Shown: piece after piece, positions 45,267 to 57,605 of the stretch
Numbering within the stretch: position 1 is the stretch's first letter
Layout: each line of letters begins with the position of its first letter
Origin: Morella rubra
Taxonomy: Eukaryota > Streptophyta > Magnoliopsida > Fagales > Myricaceae
NCBI GenBank assembly: GCA_003952965.2
Contig: CM025853.1
Location: 3,127,622-3,191,621, forward strand
Length of the DNA: 64,000 bases
Reading direction: 5' to 3'
Translations under genes and position numbers: made by a program
The notes under the pieces: model-generated
Seen by the model: the letters and a program-made list of their open reading frames with translations, nothing else
Told to the model about the DNA's origin: nothing
The model's database searches: none

Positions 45267-48200
45267 TTAAATAGGGAAATAAGCCATCCACCTATCAATC
45301 ATGGCAGCACACTCCTTAACCATGTATTCTGCAGCAAAGTGGCCTGCTCCCTGTATACAAGGACAAAGAACATATGAGACTCTGTTTAGGCCTCCACTCT
45401 GAAAACAATATTTAGATCAAGGAATTGAGTGATGATTGTTCTTGCCTTTACAGTCACAAATGTCAAAGTGAAATAATCATTGATCAACTTCTTTGTGTAC
45501 CTGCAAGTTCGAGAAAGAGAACATATTTCAGGTTACTGCTATCTCAAGATTCAAGATTGGAACATAGGGGGAGTGAGATCTTTCTCTTTTTTTTTTGGCC
45601 GGAGTTTTGGTTGGGGGGGGGAGAGGGGTGTTGTGGGGTTGCAAGGGATTTGAAACTTGTAACGCACCCTGCAGTTTGACCGCCAGTAGACCATACTCTC
45701 CAGCTTTCATCCGTAGTCAAACCAAGAGAACTAATCCATTGTTGTGTGCCAATGTGTGGAATGGACATGTCATGATCGCCACTGTTGGAATCAAATTGTA
45801 TTAGCCCATAATGTTACAAACTTAGATTTGCTCGCACTGCTATTGATGTACTAAAGGCTAGTGAATTAGTCAAATTTCCTTAGCACAGATAAACAAACGA
45901 GAATAAAGACTAGGGTCCTATATAAGAAGTTGAGAGAGAACCTAAGTCTAGGGTCCAAAGATTAGGCATTACCTACTTGGACCATATTTTAGCCAGTAAC
46001 TGAAGAAGAAAAAGGCAGGATTTTACAGTCCCAAACCCTTGATGCTATTTGTGGCAAAAAAAAACATGAAAGAAAGAAAATGGTCCTTGATGTGCAGGGA
46101 AAGATTTGCTTCAAGGTCCATACACGATTAATGAAAGAAGAGGTTTAGGCAAAACAAAGAAGGAATTTCAAGTTCAAGAACTTTATCATAGAAAGCCAAA
46201 AAGTTTTGCTGATTCTTCTTATAATTGTATAGTTCACATGCATCGTTTTAAACTAGGAACTTGGATTGATAACGTGAAATGACGGTACGATAAATGGATG
46301 CAGATATCCTAGTAGTATCTTGCTAACTTTTACCTGTATATCAGAAGTCGTAGGTCAGCGTTTGTTAGATTCCGGTGATAACCGACAACATTGGTGACAG
46401 ACTTGGTATAAGCTAAGGTGGTATTACAGTATTGCCAAAAAGTTTTTGTCCCCTGGTTGACATCACACAAGAAACTTATAGTGAGAATAGTTGGTGACTG
46501 TTGGATACTATGACATTTAATACACTGCACATACCTCTCGGACCCCAAGAGCTTCTTGGACACCTTTGTTGTTTGCCCAGATGTAGCAGCGCATATGATT
46601 ATAACTCTGGTAGGAGTTGAGCAATGTGTTAATCAGTTGAACTAGTTGAACATTAGATCGGATATCTTGGCATGTCCACACACATGCATTTAGAAAGAGA
46701 GGGAGAGAGGTTTACCCGACACCAAAATGCAGGACTAGACTTCTCTGAGAGATATCTACGGACCGACTCTACATCTTCAGTTGGCTCGGGCATTGCATTA
46801 CTGCAGTAGGGTTCCAAAATGTGTACCAAATTTATGTCGTTTGTCAGCTGCAAGTTCAAATGATAACTTTGTCTGTGTCAGTGGAAGTTCGGTGATGAAA
46901 CAGGTCTAACTAAAGACACTGTTTGTGGATCCTCTAACCTCACTGATGGCATCAATGTCTGAGGTGCATTCATAATTGCTAGCATCTACGTTGACGAAAT
47001 TGCCATCGCAACTTGTTTTCGCCGACTAGAAAGCATGAAACGTAACATTTTAGAAGTTAGAACTAAGCACATTCAGTGGCAGAGATGCCTAGAGATAAGG
47101 CAAACCAAGATTATAAACTTCTTTTTTTTTTAATTTATAGGTAAAGATTATAATACTTGATAAACCTAAAAAGGATGACAGGGAAGGACAACTGAAAAAC
47201 ACTACTCTTGTTTGTAAACTGTGGAATCCTGCTGGAACCATGCAGGAGTATGTGAAACGTGCCGCCTGAGTTATTAGTATGATGAAAAATGCCAACAAGA
47301 GACCCAATGGCTATGTCTATATCCTAAAATATCCTTATAAAGTATGAAAGGCTGTCATGTGATGTATATGATGTATCTTGCATCGTGTTGAACCTAGTAC
47401 AATAATTTAATTGATGACATAAACAAGTTCCAAGGAAATATCCTTCTTTGCCTGGAGTCTGATTGAAGAAAGTTATAATGCAATATACTTGTCATAAGTT
47501 CATGATTATTTGTCTGGAATCATTTACCTGATAGAGTTGATCTGATATGAGAGCGAGCCGTTGAGCATAAGGGACTCTAGCATTCATGTCAGTGAATGAA
47601 TCTGTGACTGGGTTCCCAAGCACATATCCCTGACATTAATTTCACAAATATGTAAGAAAAACAAGCACTGACGATTCAGAATCTTAGATGAAGTCTAAAA
47701 GGCTAGCGATTACTGTAATTACTCTAGAAGAAACATCTCAAGTTCATTTCCTATATCATTAGAGAAGATAGTTAGATCGTGATCATGTACCTTTAGATTA
47801 ATCATCGGCACGCTTCCAGCCTCATTACCTACAACAGGATGATCAAACCCAATGCCCATGTTAGATCTACAGTTTTGAACAACCTCGAGCGGTCCCATTT
47901 CAATCCAGAACAGCTTTTTATGTCTACTAGGGTTGCTTAATTAGTTTGAATCAAGCGGCAACTGAAAGGAGAAAAAAAAAAAAAAAAAAAAGCTTTGGCA
48001 AGAAAAGACATACAGATTGGGGAGAAGAAGTTTAGGTAAGTGTCAGTTCTCATCAACATAACTTACCTAGTACAATCTGCTGCACAATCATTGGGATTGG
48101 TATGCCAGAATACGAGTCACCACCCACATACAATTGATTTTTCAAAAATTGGGTGGATTTCCAACCACTGCATAGCAACTTAGAATTAGATGACTAAATG

Positions 48201-49369
48201 TAAACATCTTAATCGAACCCAAAAGAACAGAAACCTGGTCTTTACAAAGTAATATATATAATTCTCTTCCCTTTTTATTTTGTTTTTTTTTTTTTTTCCA
48301 CTTTCTCTTACACACCTTTTGTAGAAATTCATAGGCTTGCGCCGTAAATTTATAGTCGTCCATAATGTATCCATCTAAGCTTTCCGAATAAGAGAATCCA
48401 GTACCGACGGGTCCATCCATATAGATGATGTTTAGGCCCTGAGAAAACCATAAGCACATTTCATCAAGATGACCAAAGAAACAAAGTTATAACAGTCGGT
48501 TTGGCAAGAAAATGTGAGAAAAGATCGAACAATTGCAATTTGATTCACCACACCTGCGTCCATGCCCATTGATTATCCTCAAGTGTTGGTAGGCTTCCAT
48601 TGTAATCTCCAAGGGTGAAGGTCAAAGGACCTGCAGAACAAAATTGTTCAGGGTATGCTTGGGCTATGAAATTTTGCATGGAGATTAGGCCCCAAAATGA
48701 GAGGCCGAGTCCAGAAACCTAAGAAACCCAAGCCATTCTGGTGGGTGTGGCGTGGGCCCAAGATGGCAAGATTCGGAAGGACTTTTTAAGAGGCCGGGAC
48801 ACTTACCGAACATCTCTGAAGATGGAAGAACATCCTCATTACTTCTTTCTCAGTAACCAAACACTCCAACCCAAATGTTAAAAACCAAAAAACGCAATGC
48901 ACAATCCTATTTAGAGAGAAAAAGAAGAAAACACATACCACTCTCAAAGAAAAAGCCGGCGAGACTAGAGCAACCGGGGCCTCCAGTGATCCAAAACACC
49001 AGAGGGTCTCGCGAAGCGCTCCTCTGGGACTCCACAAAATAGTAGAATAGCTGCACAGTCTCGTTATCCCCAACACCGATGTACCTAAACGCATCAAGAA
49101 CCGAATGGAATGCATGCGCTGTTAGCATTCCCAGAGAGAAATGGGTAGAGCTGCCTATAATACAGTGTGAAATTATCAGTTACTCACCCAGTTTCTAGCG
49201 AGAAGGGTAGCTCTCCGGAATAACCAGGTAGAGTGGTGACGATGGTTGAGCTGTTTGAACCGGAAGTATCTGTTACTAACAAAACCAACAGAAGAAGCAA
49301 ACGCACACCTATCCAACGAGGGTCGAAGAAAACTCTCAGAAGCCGCTGTTTGGTTGCTTTTGGTGCCAT
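45267..49369 (-). pseudogene. Serine carboxypeptidase-like gene A, frameshift in exon 5
   Basis: Fourteen exons, 5' to 3': 49369-49188, 49084-48939, 48630-48554, 48438-48316, 48167-48067, 47828-47791, 47629-47528, 47025-46939, 46847-46716, 46606-46535, 46452-46334, 45781-45668, 45500-45446, 45350-45267. The product would be 477 residues with a signal anchor near 22-37, [20 protein letters not shown], the GGPGCSS oxyanion motif, GDSYSG nucleophile, SGDHD and GAGHFAAEY. The GDSYSG form is usual in SCPL acyltransferases (clade I), which use glucose esters in secondary metabolism. Exon 5 is 101 nt against 103 in gene B: two bases are lost before AATTTTTG, shifting the frame ahead of the nucleophile. 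Intron 13 starts with GC. All other exon phases fit. It is likely a young pseudogene, or an assembly error. Confidence 0.85.
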
Positions 49370-51482
49370 ACTCAAATTGCGCCAAGAGCAAACTCTCTCT
49401 TGGCTGATAGAAACTTGAAGAAATGAAGATCCAGGAAGTGGGCTAATAAATACTACTTCTGGCGCTTTTTCTCCTTTCTTGTTGAATGCAGCTTTGGCGT
49501 AATATTGGTGCTAACTGTAAGTCTGGAATTTCTGTTGCTTGTAAGCGCACCTACCAAAACGATAGCTGGGATCCCGATGGAATAAAAACATTGAATTTGC
49601 TTGTCGGATCAAATGACTTTTATATTCAAGAGGAGAAAACATGTTAGAGCAATGCCTCGAAAGAAATCAGTAAGTACATTTGTGACGTTAGTACAATAGG
49701 TGACTAAGCTTAACTCCGTTAAGGGAATTTAACGAAAGTTTTTTTTTTTATCTAATCACAATTTGCCAAGTGTCATAAAAAATTAATTAATTTTATTATT
49801 ATTTATTATTTTTATCCAATCACGCAGTGTCTCATCTAATTTACTCCACTGCCCTTAAAGCATCTGCATGTTGTAGCTGACCTTTGGTTCGGCTACCTGC
49901 TTGTCAGCTTGTGGCCCCCGGAGCACAAACATGCTGTACAGCATACCGACATTTCCTGTGTTGCTGACCAGCCGTTTAGCTGCTGTTCCTAGAAAGGAGG
50001 AATTACCGGTTCATCCAGTAGTGAGGATGTGCTTAAAAAAAATAAAAAAATCCATATCAAGTGATTCTATCCCCACCGTACAGCGAGTAGAGATTTGTAA
50101 TAACTTTTTGTTGTTTTTTTTTAATATCACTTTTAGTTCACTAATTATTAATATAATTTTAAATAAATAACTAAATTATTAATTTTGACACATTAAATTC
50201 ATAAATTATTAAATTTTATTAATTTACGCATAAAAAAAATTAAAAATCAAACTCGTGTCATATATGTTATGAATGAATCATACGATACCATTTAATTAAT
50301 TACTTTATAGTGCGATTTGATTAATTGTTGAAGTTTTAGGATTTAATGTGTTAAGATTGATAGTTTAAAACTCTATTTGAAATTACATTGGTAATCAGAG
50401 GGATGACTTTTCTCTTTCTTTTTTTGTTATAAAATAAACCTTTTCAGAAGCATATAAATGCTAGTACTCCCAATGTCGCTTGAATACAAAGCATACCTAT
50501 TTACGAGTTGAGACGAACATACTAAAAAAAGGACAAGACTATTATCTTAATTTTTGTTACCGAAAAGAAGTAGAGGGTCGAGATTTTTGGTAGAAAAAAA
50601 TGTTTCCAATTCACAGTCAAAAATCATAAATCTGCACATGTTTATGGTTTTTTTTTTTTAATCAAAAAGAGGAGGGGGCAATCAATGTAGCAACGCTTCT
50701 TGGGTTTGACCATAAGAGCATACTTGCCGTAAAATATTCAGTTTGAGCTATAATTGCTATGTAGTGGACGAGCCCATCACCAAAATACTAATAATATCAC
50801 CAAAGAGTCCTAAATATTTATAATTTTTTGACTGAACATGTGACCATAGGAGCATATCTCCAAGTTCTAACCAAAACAGAACTTCAACAATATTTCCACT
50901 TGCCCAGTTCAACGGAACATGCAAGATGGTAATTTCGTTTCACTTTTGGGACACGTGACGCACGAGTAAGCGTCCACGCAGCCACACGGTCAAAGTGCAC
51001 ACTGGCAGCCCGGCCGGCCGTTTGCTAAAATGGCAAAGCCCACCCAAAGGATGGGCTTGATCTGCACGTTATCCGAGTACATTTAACTGTACAGCTTTCT
51101 ATTTAACCTATACAACCCTTTTCTTCTGTTAAAGCTAAAGCCCACCAAAGCCCAACGCAACACAACAGGAGCCGATTAGAATGTGCCAAATGGGGGTGGT
51201 GCATGGTACGGTGTGTCTTTTTTAGGGCTTGCTTTAATAATAACACGCATCTTTGATTTACCCATTAAGCTAACAGGCTTTTTTTTTTATCTTAGCCTAA
51301 AAACCTGTTTTTTAAAAGATTTTGTTTTTCTATTTTTCGTTCTGTGATCCCCTAAATTAAATCTTGATGAAATTTCTTCATTAATGCACTTACCAATTAT
51401 CAATAATAATAATACTAATAATAATGTGAAGCACTTCTATGCAATTTATATTAAGTACAAAATTTCTTCAGAATTGTAATTT
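49370..51482. other. SCPL A upstream region and AT-rich spacer
   Basis: The first few hundred bases are the probable SCPL A promoter and leader. The rest is AT-rich with poly-A/T runs; a more GC-rich piece at 49860-50090 has no recognisable gene. Confidence 0.5.
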
Positions 51483-52350
51483 CTGCTCTGTTACTATTGA
51501 AGTGTATTTGTAGATGCAATCTAAAAGCTTTCGGACCTTTTCTAAAAGCTCTATTCTACTATCTTTCAGCACACGATGCTACTCTTTGACACATCTGTCG
51601 ATTGTTGATTGGCTCAAAATCATGATAAATTCTGTCCATGGCGACTGGCGAATATATATATTGATCCAACTGAGGAGCACGTTTTTGTTATCTATACTGC
51701 AGTAGCAATGGATCTCCTCTGGTTCGCCAGAAAACAGGGAGTCCACAAACTCACTCCTGCGGATCCTAACACAATCTTACAGCAGATTCTTAAGAGCTAC
51801 AGCCTACAAAGATCATTTAGCAGCATGCATGGGAAGAAAGAGCAAGCGCAGCAGGAAATGCGCATTTGACAAGCGTCAAGGCCTGGTTCTGTCAAAATAA
51901 ACTGTGATGCCATGCTGCTGTCAGGAACTCCCTTACTGAGATTGCATGCATGTATTTGCTAAAACCATCTGGGCAGAGCTTTATGGGCACGGACTGACAT
52001 TATTCCGGAGGTGAACGGTGAAGTACCCCCTAATGGCAGAAACCATGGCAGCGGGAGTGGCTGCCGGAGAAGCTGAAACTCCACAGCTTCAGCGGGCTAC
52101 TTTTGAAGGATTCACTAGTTGTTAATTAATTGCATCGATGACCCGAGTCACCCGGTGGAGGACCACATTGATACAACCATCGAAGTCATACGTCAAATGA
52201 CGAGGAAGTTGCCACCATGGAGCTTTGTTAAAGCTTCCCTCCTGGCAAATTCCAAATTTCCAAGACACACTACCTGGCTAAGTGGACTGCAGCAGGAAGT
52301 CCTATGGAATTATTCCATTTGATGTATTACCTACAAATATGTTGTACCAG
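51483..52350 (+). pseudogene. LINE-type RNase H remnant
   Basis: Broken frames read TAVAMDLLWFARKQGVHKL and, further on, VKINCDAMLL / CDAAVR-like and AICK..WAELYGHGL-like fragments. These match the tail of plant non-LTR retrotransposon ORFs, where an 'A...DLLW..RN...H' helix is followed by an RNase H-type domain. Several stops and shifts are present. No reverse transcriptase part is visible nearby, so this is a 5'-truncated old insertion. Confidence 0.55.
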
Positions 52351-52937
52351 GAACATGCGTGTACGTTCAAACCTCCTTGATGTCATTTTGGTATCAATGA
52401 ACGAATGTTATATTGTTTAGAAAAGAAAACAAAATGCAGCACACAATGTTGCTCATTCCAATTTTAACAGCCTATTTTTATTCTTTATTCATCAGCTAGC
52501 AGTACCTCAGAACTGGCAGAGTTTGTCTAGCAGTCTGAAGGGACAAGCAAGTCGAGAACGTTTGGGATCCTGCTAGCCTGTTTAGGTTGTCAACGCTTTT
52601 ATTACTAGCCCGTCTAGGTTTACGGCAGCTAAGTCTACTATTTACGGCCACCCACTCCCTCTGCCTAGCACGGAGCATATAATGGTTTTACCGATCCCTT
52701 TTGAAATCCTGCTAATTTTCTTTTGCAGCCGGGTGATTAGGCTTTATGTAGGTTTATCTTTGTATGATTCTAACTCTTAAAAATGCAAGCCTAACAGTAT
52801 TATTCAGCAAAAAAATGAGTCGAGAACGTTTGGAGTTTCTTTATTCAAATCATTCTGCACTGCAATCATTTTGGAGGTGCTAACAAAACGCGCTTACACA
52901 ATGACAGACCACCTAACGAAATTTGAATCAATCACAA
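52351..52937. other. Spacer between LINE remnant and SCPL B
   Basis: This holds sequence probably belonging to the LINE 3' end (up to about 52830) and then the SCPL B 3' flank. No gene is seen. Confidence 0.4.
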
Positions 52938-53922
52938 TTAAAGAGGGAAATAAGCCATCCACCTATCGATCATGGCTCCACACTCCTTAAAATTGGTTTC
53001 AGCAGCCAAGTGGCCTCCACCCTGTGAAGGAAAGAGAACATATATATGAAACTTCGGTTTCATTTGGATCAAGCATGTGTACGATTCTATTTAGATTTCG
53101 TAAACAAGTGAAGGATTATTCTTACCTTTACGGTTGCATATGTCAAATTGAAATTTTCATTGATCAACTTCTTCGTGTACCTGCAAGTCCATCAAATAGA
53201 AGCTATTTGAGACTATCTTCAAGGATTGGAAAGGAGAGGAGTTCTACTAGATTATGACTTTGAAACCCACCCTGCAGTTTGACCTTCTACAGACCATACC
53301 CTCCAGCTTTCTTCCATACTCAAATTGAGAGACTTTATCCATTCTTGTGTGCCGATGTTTGGTATTTGCATGTCATGATCGCCGCTGTTGGAATTAAAAT
53401 ATACACGTGTTAGGCCTACCAATTAAGAGAGAATCTGATCAACAAGTGAGGAATGTGCAAGAGAATATAATTCAAATATGGAAAAAGTAGCAAATTATCT
53501 GGCTAGGTTTTTTACCTGTATATGAGAAGTCGAAGGTTGGAGTTCGTGAGATTTCGATGATAACCGACAACATTCGTGACTATTTGCGTGTACGCTGACG
53601 ATAAGGTGGTATTACAGTATTGAAAAAAGGTTTTTGTCCCCTGGTAAACATGACAGAAACAGTTTTGTGATTCTCTTTCTTGTCACTGTATCTTCTGAGA
53701 AATGATACGATGCACATACCTCTCGGACACCAAGAGCTTCTTGGACACCTCTATTATTCGCCCAGTTGGAGCAGAGCATATGGTTGTAACTCTGGTTAAG
53801 ATCAGTTGAATTTGTTCAAATACAATACTAATAAAAGAATTATCATGTTTAGTTGTTTCTAAAGTTTTCAAATCAAATAAAATTCCTTCTTGTTACAAGC
53901 CATTCCACAGACCAGAAATGTA

Positions 53923-53963
<41 letters not shown>

Positions 53964-56900
53964 GTTTACACGGCACCAATAGGAAGGACCAGGCTTTTCT
54001 GAGAGAGATCTGGGGAGCGACTCTGCGTCTTCATTCTGTTCTGGGGATCCATTAACACAATCGGGCTCCAAAATCTCAAAATTTATGTTGCCTACCAGCT
54101 ACAAATTCAAATGACCACCATTGTCATGCATCATATCGAAAGTTGATGATGGAACAAGTCCATGAAGAAAAGACATCATCTTTGGAATCCTCCAACCTTA
54201 TCGATAGCATCAATGTCTGAGGAGCACTGATAATTGCTAGAATCTACATTCACGAAATTGCCATTGCAACTTGTTGTGGCCGACTAGAAAGGATGAAACA
54301 GAGCATAGTTTAGCACGAAACCCACTTAGCAGAAGAGTTGGTAGAAGTAAGAAAAAAGAAGCAGACTTGTTAAAGACCATACCTCATAGAGTTGATCTGA
54401 TATGAGAGCCAGCCGATGAGCATATTTGACTCTACAATTCTTGTCCGTGAATGCATCTGTCGCTGGAGCACCGAGCACATACCCCTGATAACAATTTAAG
54501 CATATTTTGACCCACCAAATTTTTAAACTTCAAACTGGGAATGCTTCAAAGATGTGGTAGGAGAACTGAAAACAGGAAACGATCATGATACTCTTTTATT
54601 GAGAAAATATAGTTAGAACATGTACGGTTAGATTAATCATCGGCACCGATCCAGCTTCGTTACCTGCAACACCATGATGAAACCAAATACCAATATTAGT
54701 GAACCATTAGTTAGCAAATCAAAATTGTAATAAAAAGAAAACAGATTCTGCTGCTGCTTGGCTCTTAAGGGGTGGGGGGGAATAAGCTAAAGATTAAACA
54801 ATGCGTTTGTTTTCAAAATTTTAATAAAATTTTGTGTTGGTATTAAAAAGAGGTGGTATTGAAATTAGTGAATAAGTAATAAAAATAAAAATAAAAGTAA
54901 AATTTTAAAGTGTGTTTGATAAAAGTAAAATTTTTAATAAAATTTTTGTTTAATAAACGTCATGTAAAAGCTAGATGGTATTTGGTTAAAAATAAATGCA
55001 GAAAGATTAATAAGAAGAAAGCTCAGTTAAGATTTGGTTCTCATAAGTTTGAATTACCTAGCACTATCTGTTGCACAATCATCGGAACAGGCCCGCCACT
55101 GAACGACTCGCCACCCACATAGAACTGATTTTCCAGAAACTGAGGGTGTTCAGTCAGCCACTGCATGCATAGAGTTGTAAACTAGTTAAAGTTAAAACAC
55201 CTGAACCACAGCAGCAAATTGGCAATAACAGACACCTGGTCTTCACCAAGTACAATTTATATAATCTCTCATCTTCCACTTCCTCACACCTTCTGAATAA
55301 ATTCATAGATCTGTGCCACATATTTATAGTCGTCCATATAATAGCCGTCTAAGCTTTTCGAATAAGAGAATCCAGCACCAACTGGCGCGTCCAAATATAT
55401 GATGTTAAGGCCCTGAAAAACCAACCAACATTGCATTTCATTCAACAGAAAAGAAGAAAATATGACCAAAACTAGCACAATCTCCCAAAACGGACGAAAA
55501 CATTGCAACAAGTGCAGTTGAATTCAGACCTGCGTCCATGCCCATGGGTTATCCTGAAGCGTTGGTAGGCTCCCATTGTAATCTCCAAGTTTGAAAGTTA
55601 AAGGACCTATATAACAGCAACGTATATAGTATTAAAGGGCAAGGAAACATTTGGCACTCACTATGAATATAGATAACGCTGTGGGGGGCTTAAAGCTTGA
55701 ATCCTCCATAAAAATAGTCGGCAGTATATTTTCCAACTCCTCAGTCTACTAGTTGAGGCATACCATGGTACTCTCTGGTTTGGTAGGCTATGAAATTTTG
55801 CATGGAAACTCGGACAAGACCCCTGTACCACAGGCCAACCCCAAAGCCAACTCCTAGGTAAATCCAATTCTACAAATTCAACTAAGTCGACACAAATGTG
55901 ACACATTTTAGTTGGGGTGGGGGTGGGCTTAAAAAACAATTAAAGAAACAAGACAAAAGAAAGTGACAATCGAATAAGACTTGAGATATGTTTGCATGGC
56001 ATCTACATAATATGCCTTGCTCAAAACCCTTTTCCCAAAGATGAATGCGGGGATGAGAAACATACCACTCTCAAAGAAAAAGTCGCTGAGACCAGAGCAA
56101 CCGGGGCCTGCACTGAGCCAAATGAGGAGAGGGTCTTGGGAAGGGCTCCTCTGGGACTCAACAAAATAGTAAAATAGCTGCACGGTCTCGTTATCCCCCA
56201 CACCGATATATCTACATGGCGCAAAATCCAACACAAACTTATTCACATTTCCAGACTCTTTACCAATCATGAAAAGAAAATACAACTTTTTGGGATCTGT
56301 TTGCACCCTGGAGAAGGAAAAATCTGAGGGACGCCATCGTTGCAGAGAACTCGGGACCGAGCTCCTCTGCAATCCCTAGGGTATTGCACAGGGAGCAATC
56401 CCCAGGGTATTGCACAGGGAGCAATTCCTCCAATCCAGACCGTTGTTTCAAACTCAAGATTAATATTAAAAAAAATGAAAGGTCACCTAACGGACGAGCT
56501 AACGGCGACACCCTTCACGTTTTTCTTGTTTTTCTAGGAGCTTTCTTCATTTTTTCTTCACACAGCCATTAAACACAGACAGATATGATACCGCTCTATC
56601 GTGGGTTTGCTCCTGAGGACTTCGATTTCATAAGCACTTTGGTTCGTGATTTTGAAGATTAGAATTTTTTGGACAACCGGTGTTCGAGTTTCTTCTTTTG
56701 AACGTGAAGTTTTGTGCGAACAGATCTGAAACCTCGGGTAGATCTAATTCCTTCTGATTTGTTCGTGACCGGATTGATTTCTATGGCTGTTTAATTCTTT
56801 TCCAACCTGAAGAATCTATTTTCTTCATCCCAGAAGTATGATTTCTTCTACTTCGGTTAAGCTTAGTGATTTTGTAGTGGAAATGTGCCAATCGGCAAAA

Positions 56901-57605
56901 ACAACAATACCCACTCTTAACTTCGGCATTTCTGAATTTGCTTAGGAGGAAACCGTTTTGGCAACTTTGATTGGCAAGGGCCTTGAGGAATTTCAGGTAT
57001 CAGCAGAATCGAAAACGGATCAAAGAGGCAAGAGCTCCTCTGTGTTGTTCGATTGAGAAGATTGGAGTACAGGGTTGGGATTTTTTTGTCTTTAGCTTTT
57101 GTTTTAAAGCCTTCTTCTGTATGATTTTGTTCCTCTTGTTATCTTTTTCATAAATATTTTTCTTATGTTTTCAGAAAGGAAAAGAAATTTCCTTACTAAA
57201 TATTGCCAGAAGTTTGATTCACTAGCCATTGGAGATTTTTCGATCTCATGAGTTAAGCATGAACAGCCGCCGTTAGTCTGTCCGTCAGATTTTTACATTA
57301 ATCTTGAGTTTGACGCGGATCGATGACGTGGAAGGATCTTGGTCCTATATTTTAAAGCAACGTTTTGGATTGGAGGAATTGTTCCCCGTGCTGCGTGCAG
57401 AGGAGCTCGGTCCTCCAAAAGGACATGTACAAAAGAAAAACTAGAAGAATGAAACAAAAAAAGAAAAAAGAATTACTCACCCAGTTTCAAGCGTGAAGGG
57501 AAGCTCGCCGGAATAACCAGGTAGGGTGGTGACGATATACGAGGTGTTTGAGCCGGAGGTGGCTACTACCAAGAAAACCACTAGAAAAAGTAGACGCAAA
57601 CCCAT
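52938..57605 (-). CDS. Serine carboxypeptidase-like gene B, 14 exons, open
   Basis: Exons, 5' to 3': 57605-57481, 56211-56066, 55606-55530, 55412-55290, 55160-55058, 54663-54626, 54484-54383, 54283-54197, 54098-53970, 53791-53720, 53640-53516, 53384-53271, 53180-53126, 53021-52938. They join in frame to 459 residues. A signal peptide (about 1-19, [20 protein letters not shown]) implies the secretory pathway or vacuole. The nucleophile is Ser176 in GESFSG, with SGDHD at 376-380 and His436 in [12 protein letters not shown] proteins are peptidases or, in clade I, acyltransferases; sequence outside the motifs favours the acyltransferase-type clade. Oddities: the oxyanion motif reads AGPGCS (Ala76 for Gly) and GESFSG replaces the GDSYSG seen in gene A. 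Intron 1 holds a ~1-kb TE. The substrate is unknown. Confidence 0.88.
53926..53958. repeat. (GA)n microsatellite in SCPL B intron 9
   Basis: About 16 GA units start 12 bases inside the intron beyond the donor at 53970/53969. Gene A has only a short GA-rich stretch (GAGAGGGAGAGAGG) at the same place. Confidence 0.95.
56354..57413. mobile_element. Non-autonomous TIR element inside SCPL B intron 1
   Basis: Both ends carry GGACCGAGCTCCTCTGCA in inverted orientation (56354 and ending at 57413), followed by related subterminal sequence: CAATTCCTCCAATCCA near 56422 and its complement near 57368, AACTCAAGATTAAT near 56451 and its complement near 57299. TIRs are therefore ~200 bp, MULE-like. The left TIR contains a 28-bp tandem duplication (GGGTATTGCACAGGGAGCAA, two copies at about 56379-56425). 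The interior has broken frames I cannot assign. No 9-bp duplication was identified. Gene A has no such insertion and its intron 1 is only ~100 bp. Confidence 0.7.

Larger units (their letters stand above)
43080..45370. repeat. Segmental duplication, copy 2
   Basis: This is the partner of 33190-35260 and holds the F-box gene at 43148 with the 3' end of SCPL gene A. Here the SCPL gene is present in full length; in copy 1 only its last exon is left. Confidence 0.85.

Noticed and set aside
49370..49391. Alternative upstream starts for SCPL A
   Set aside because: One frame starts at TTG (49375) and the other is out of frame with the signal sequence. ATG 49369 leads directly into the signal anchor.
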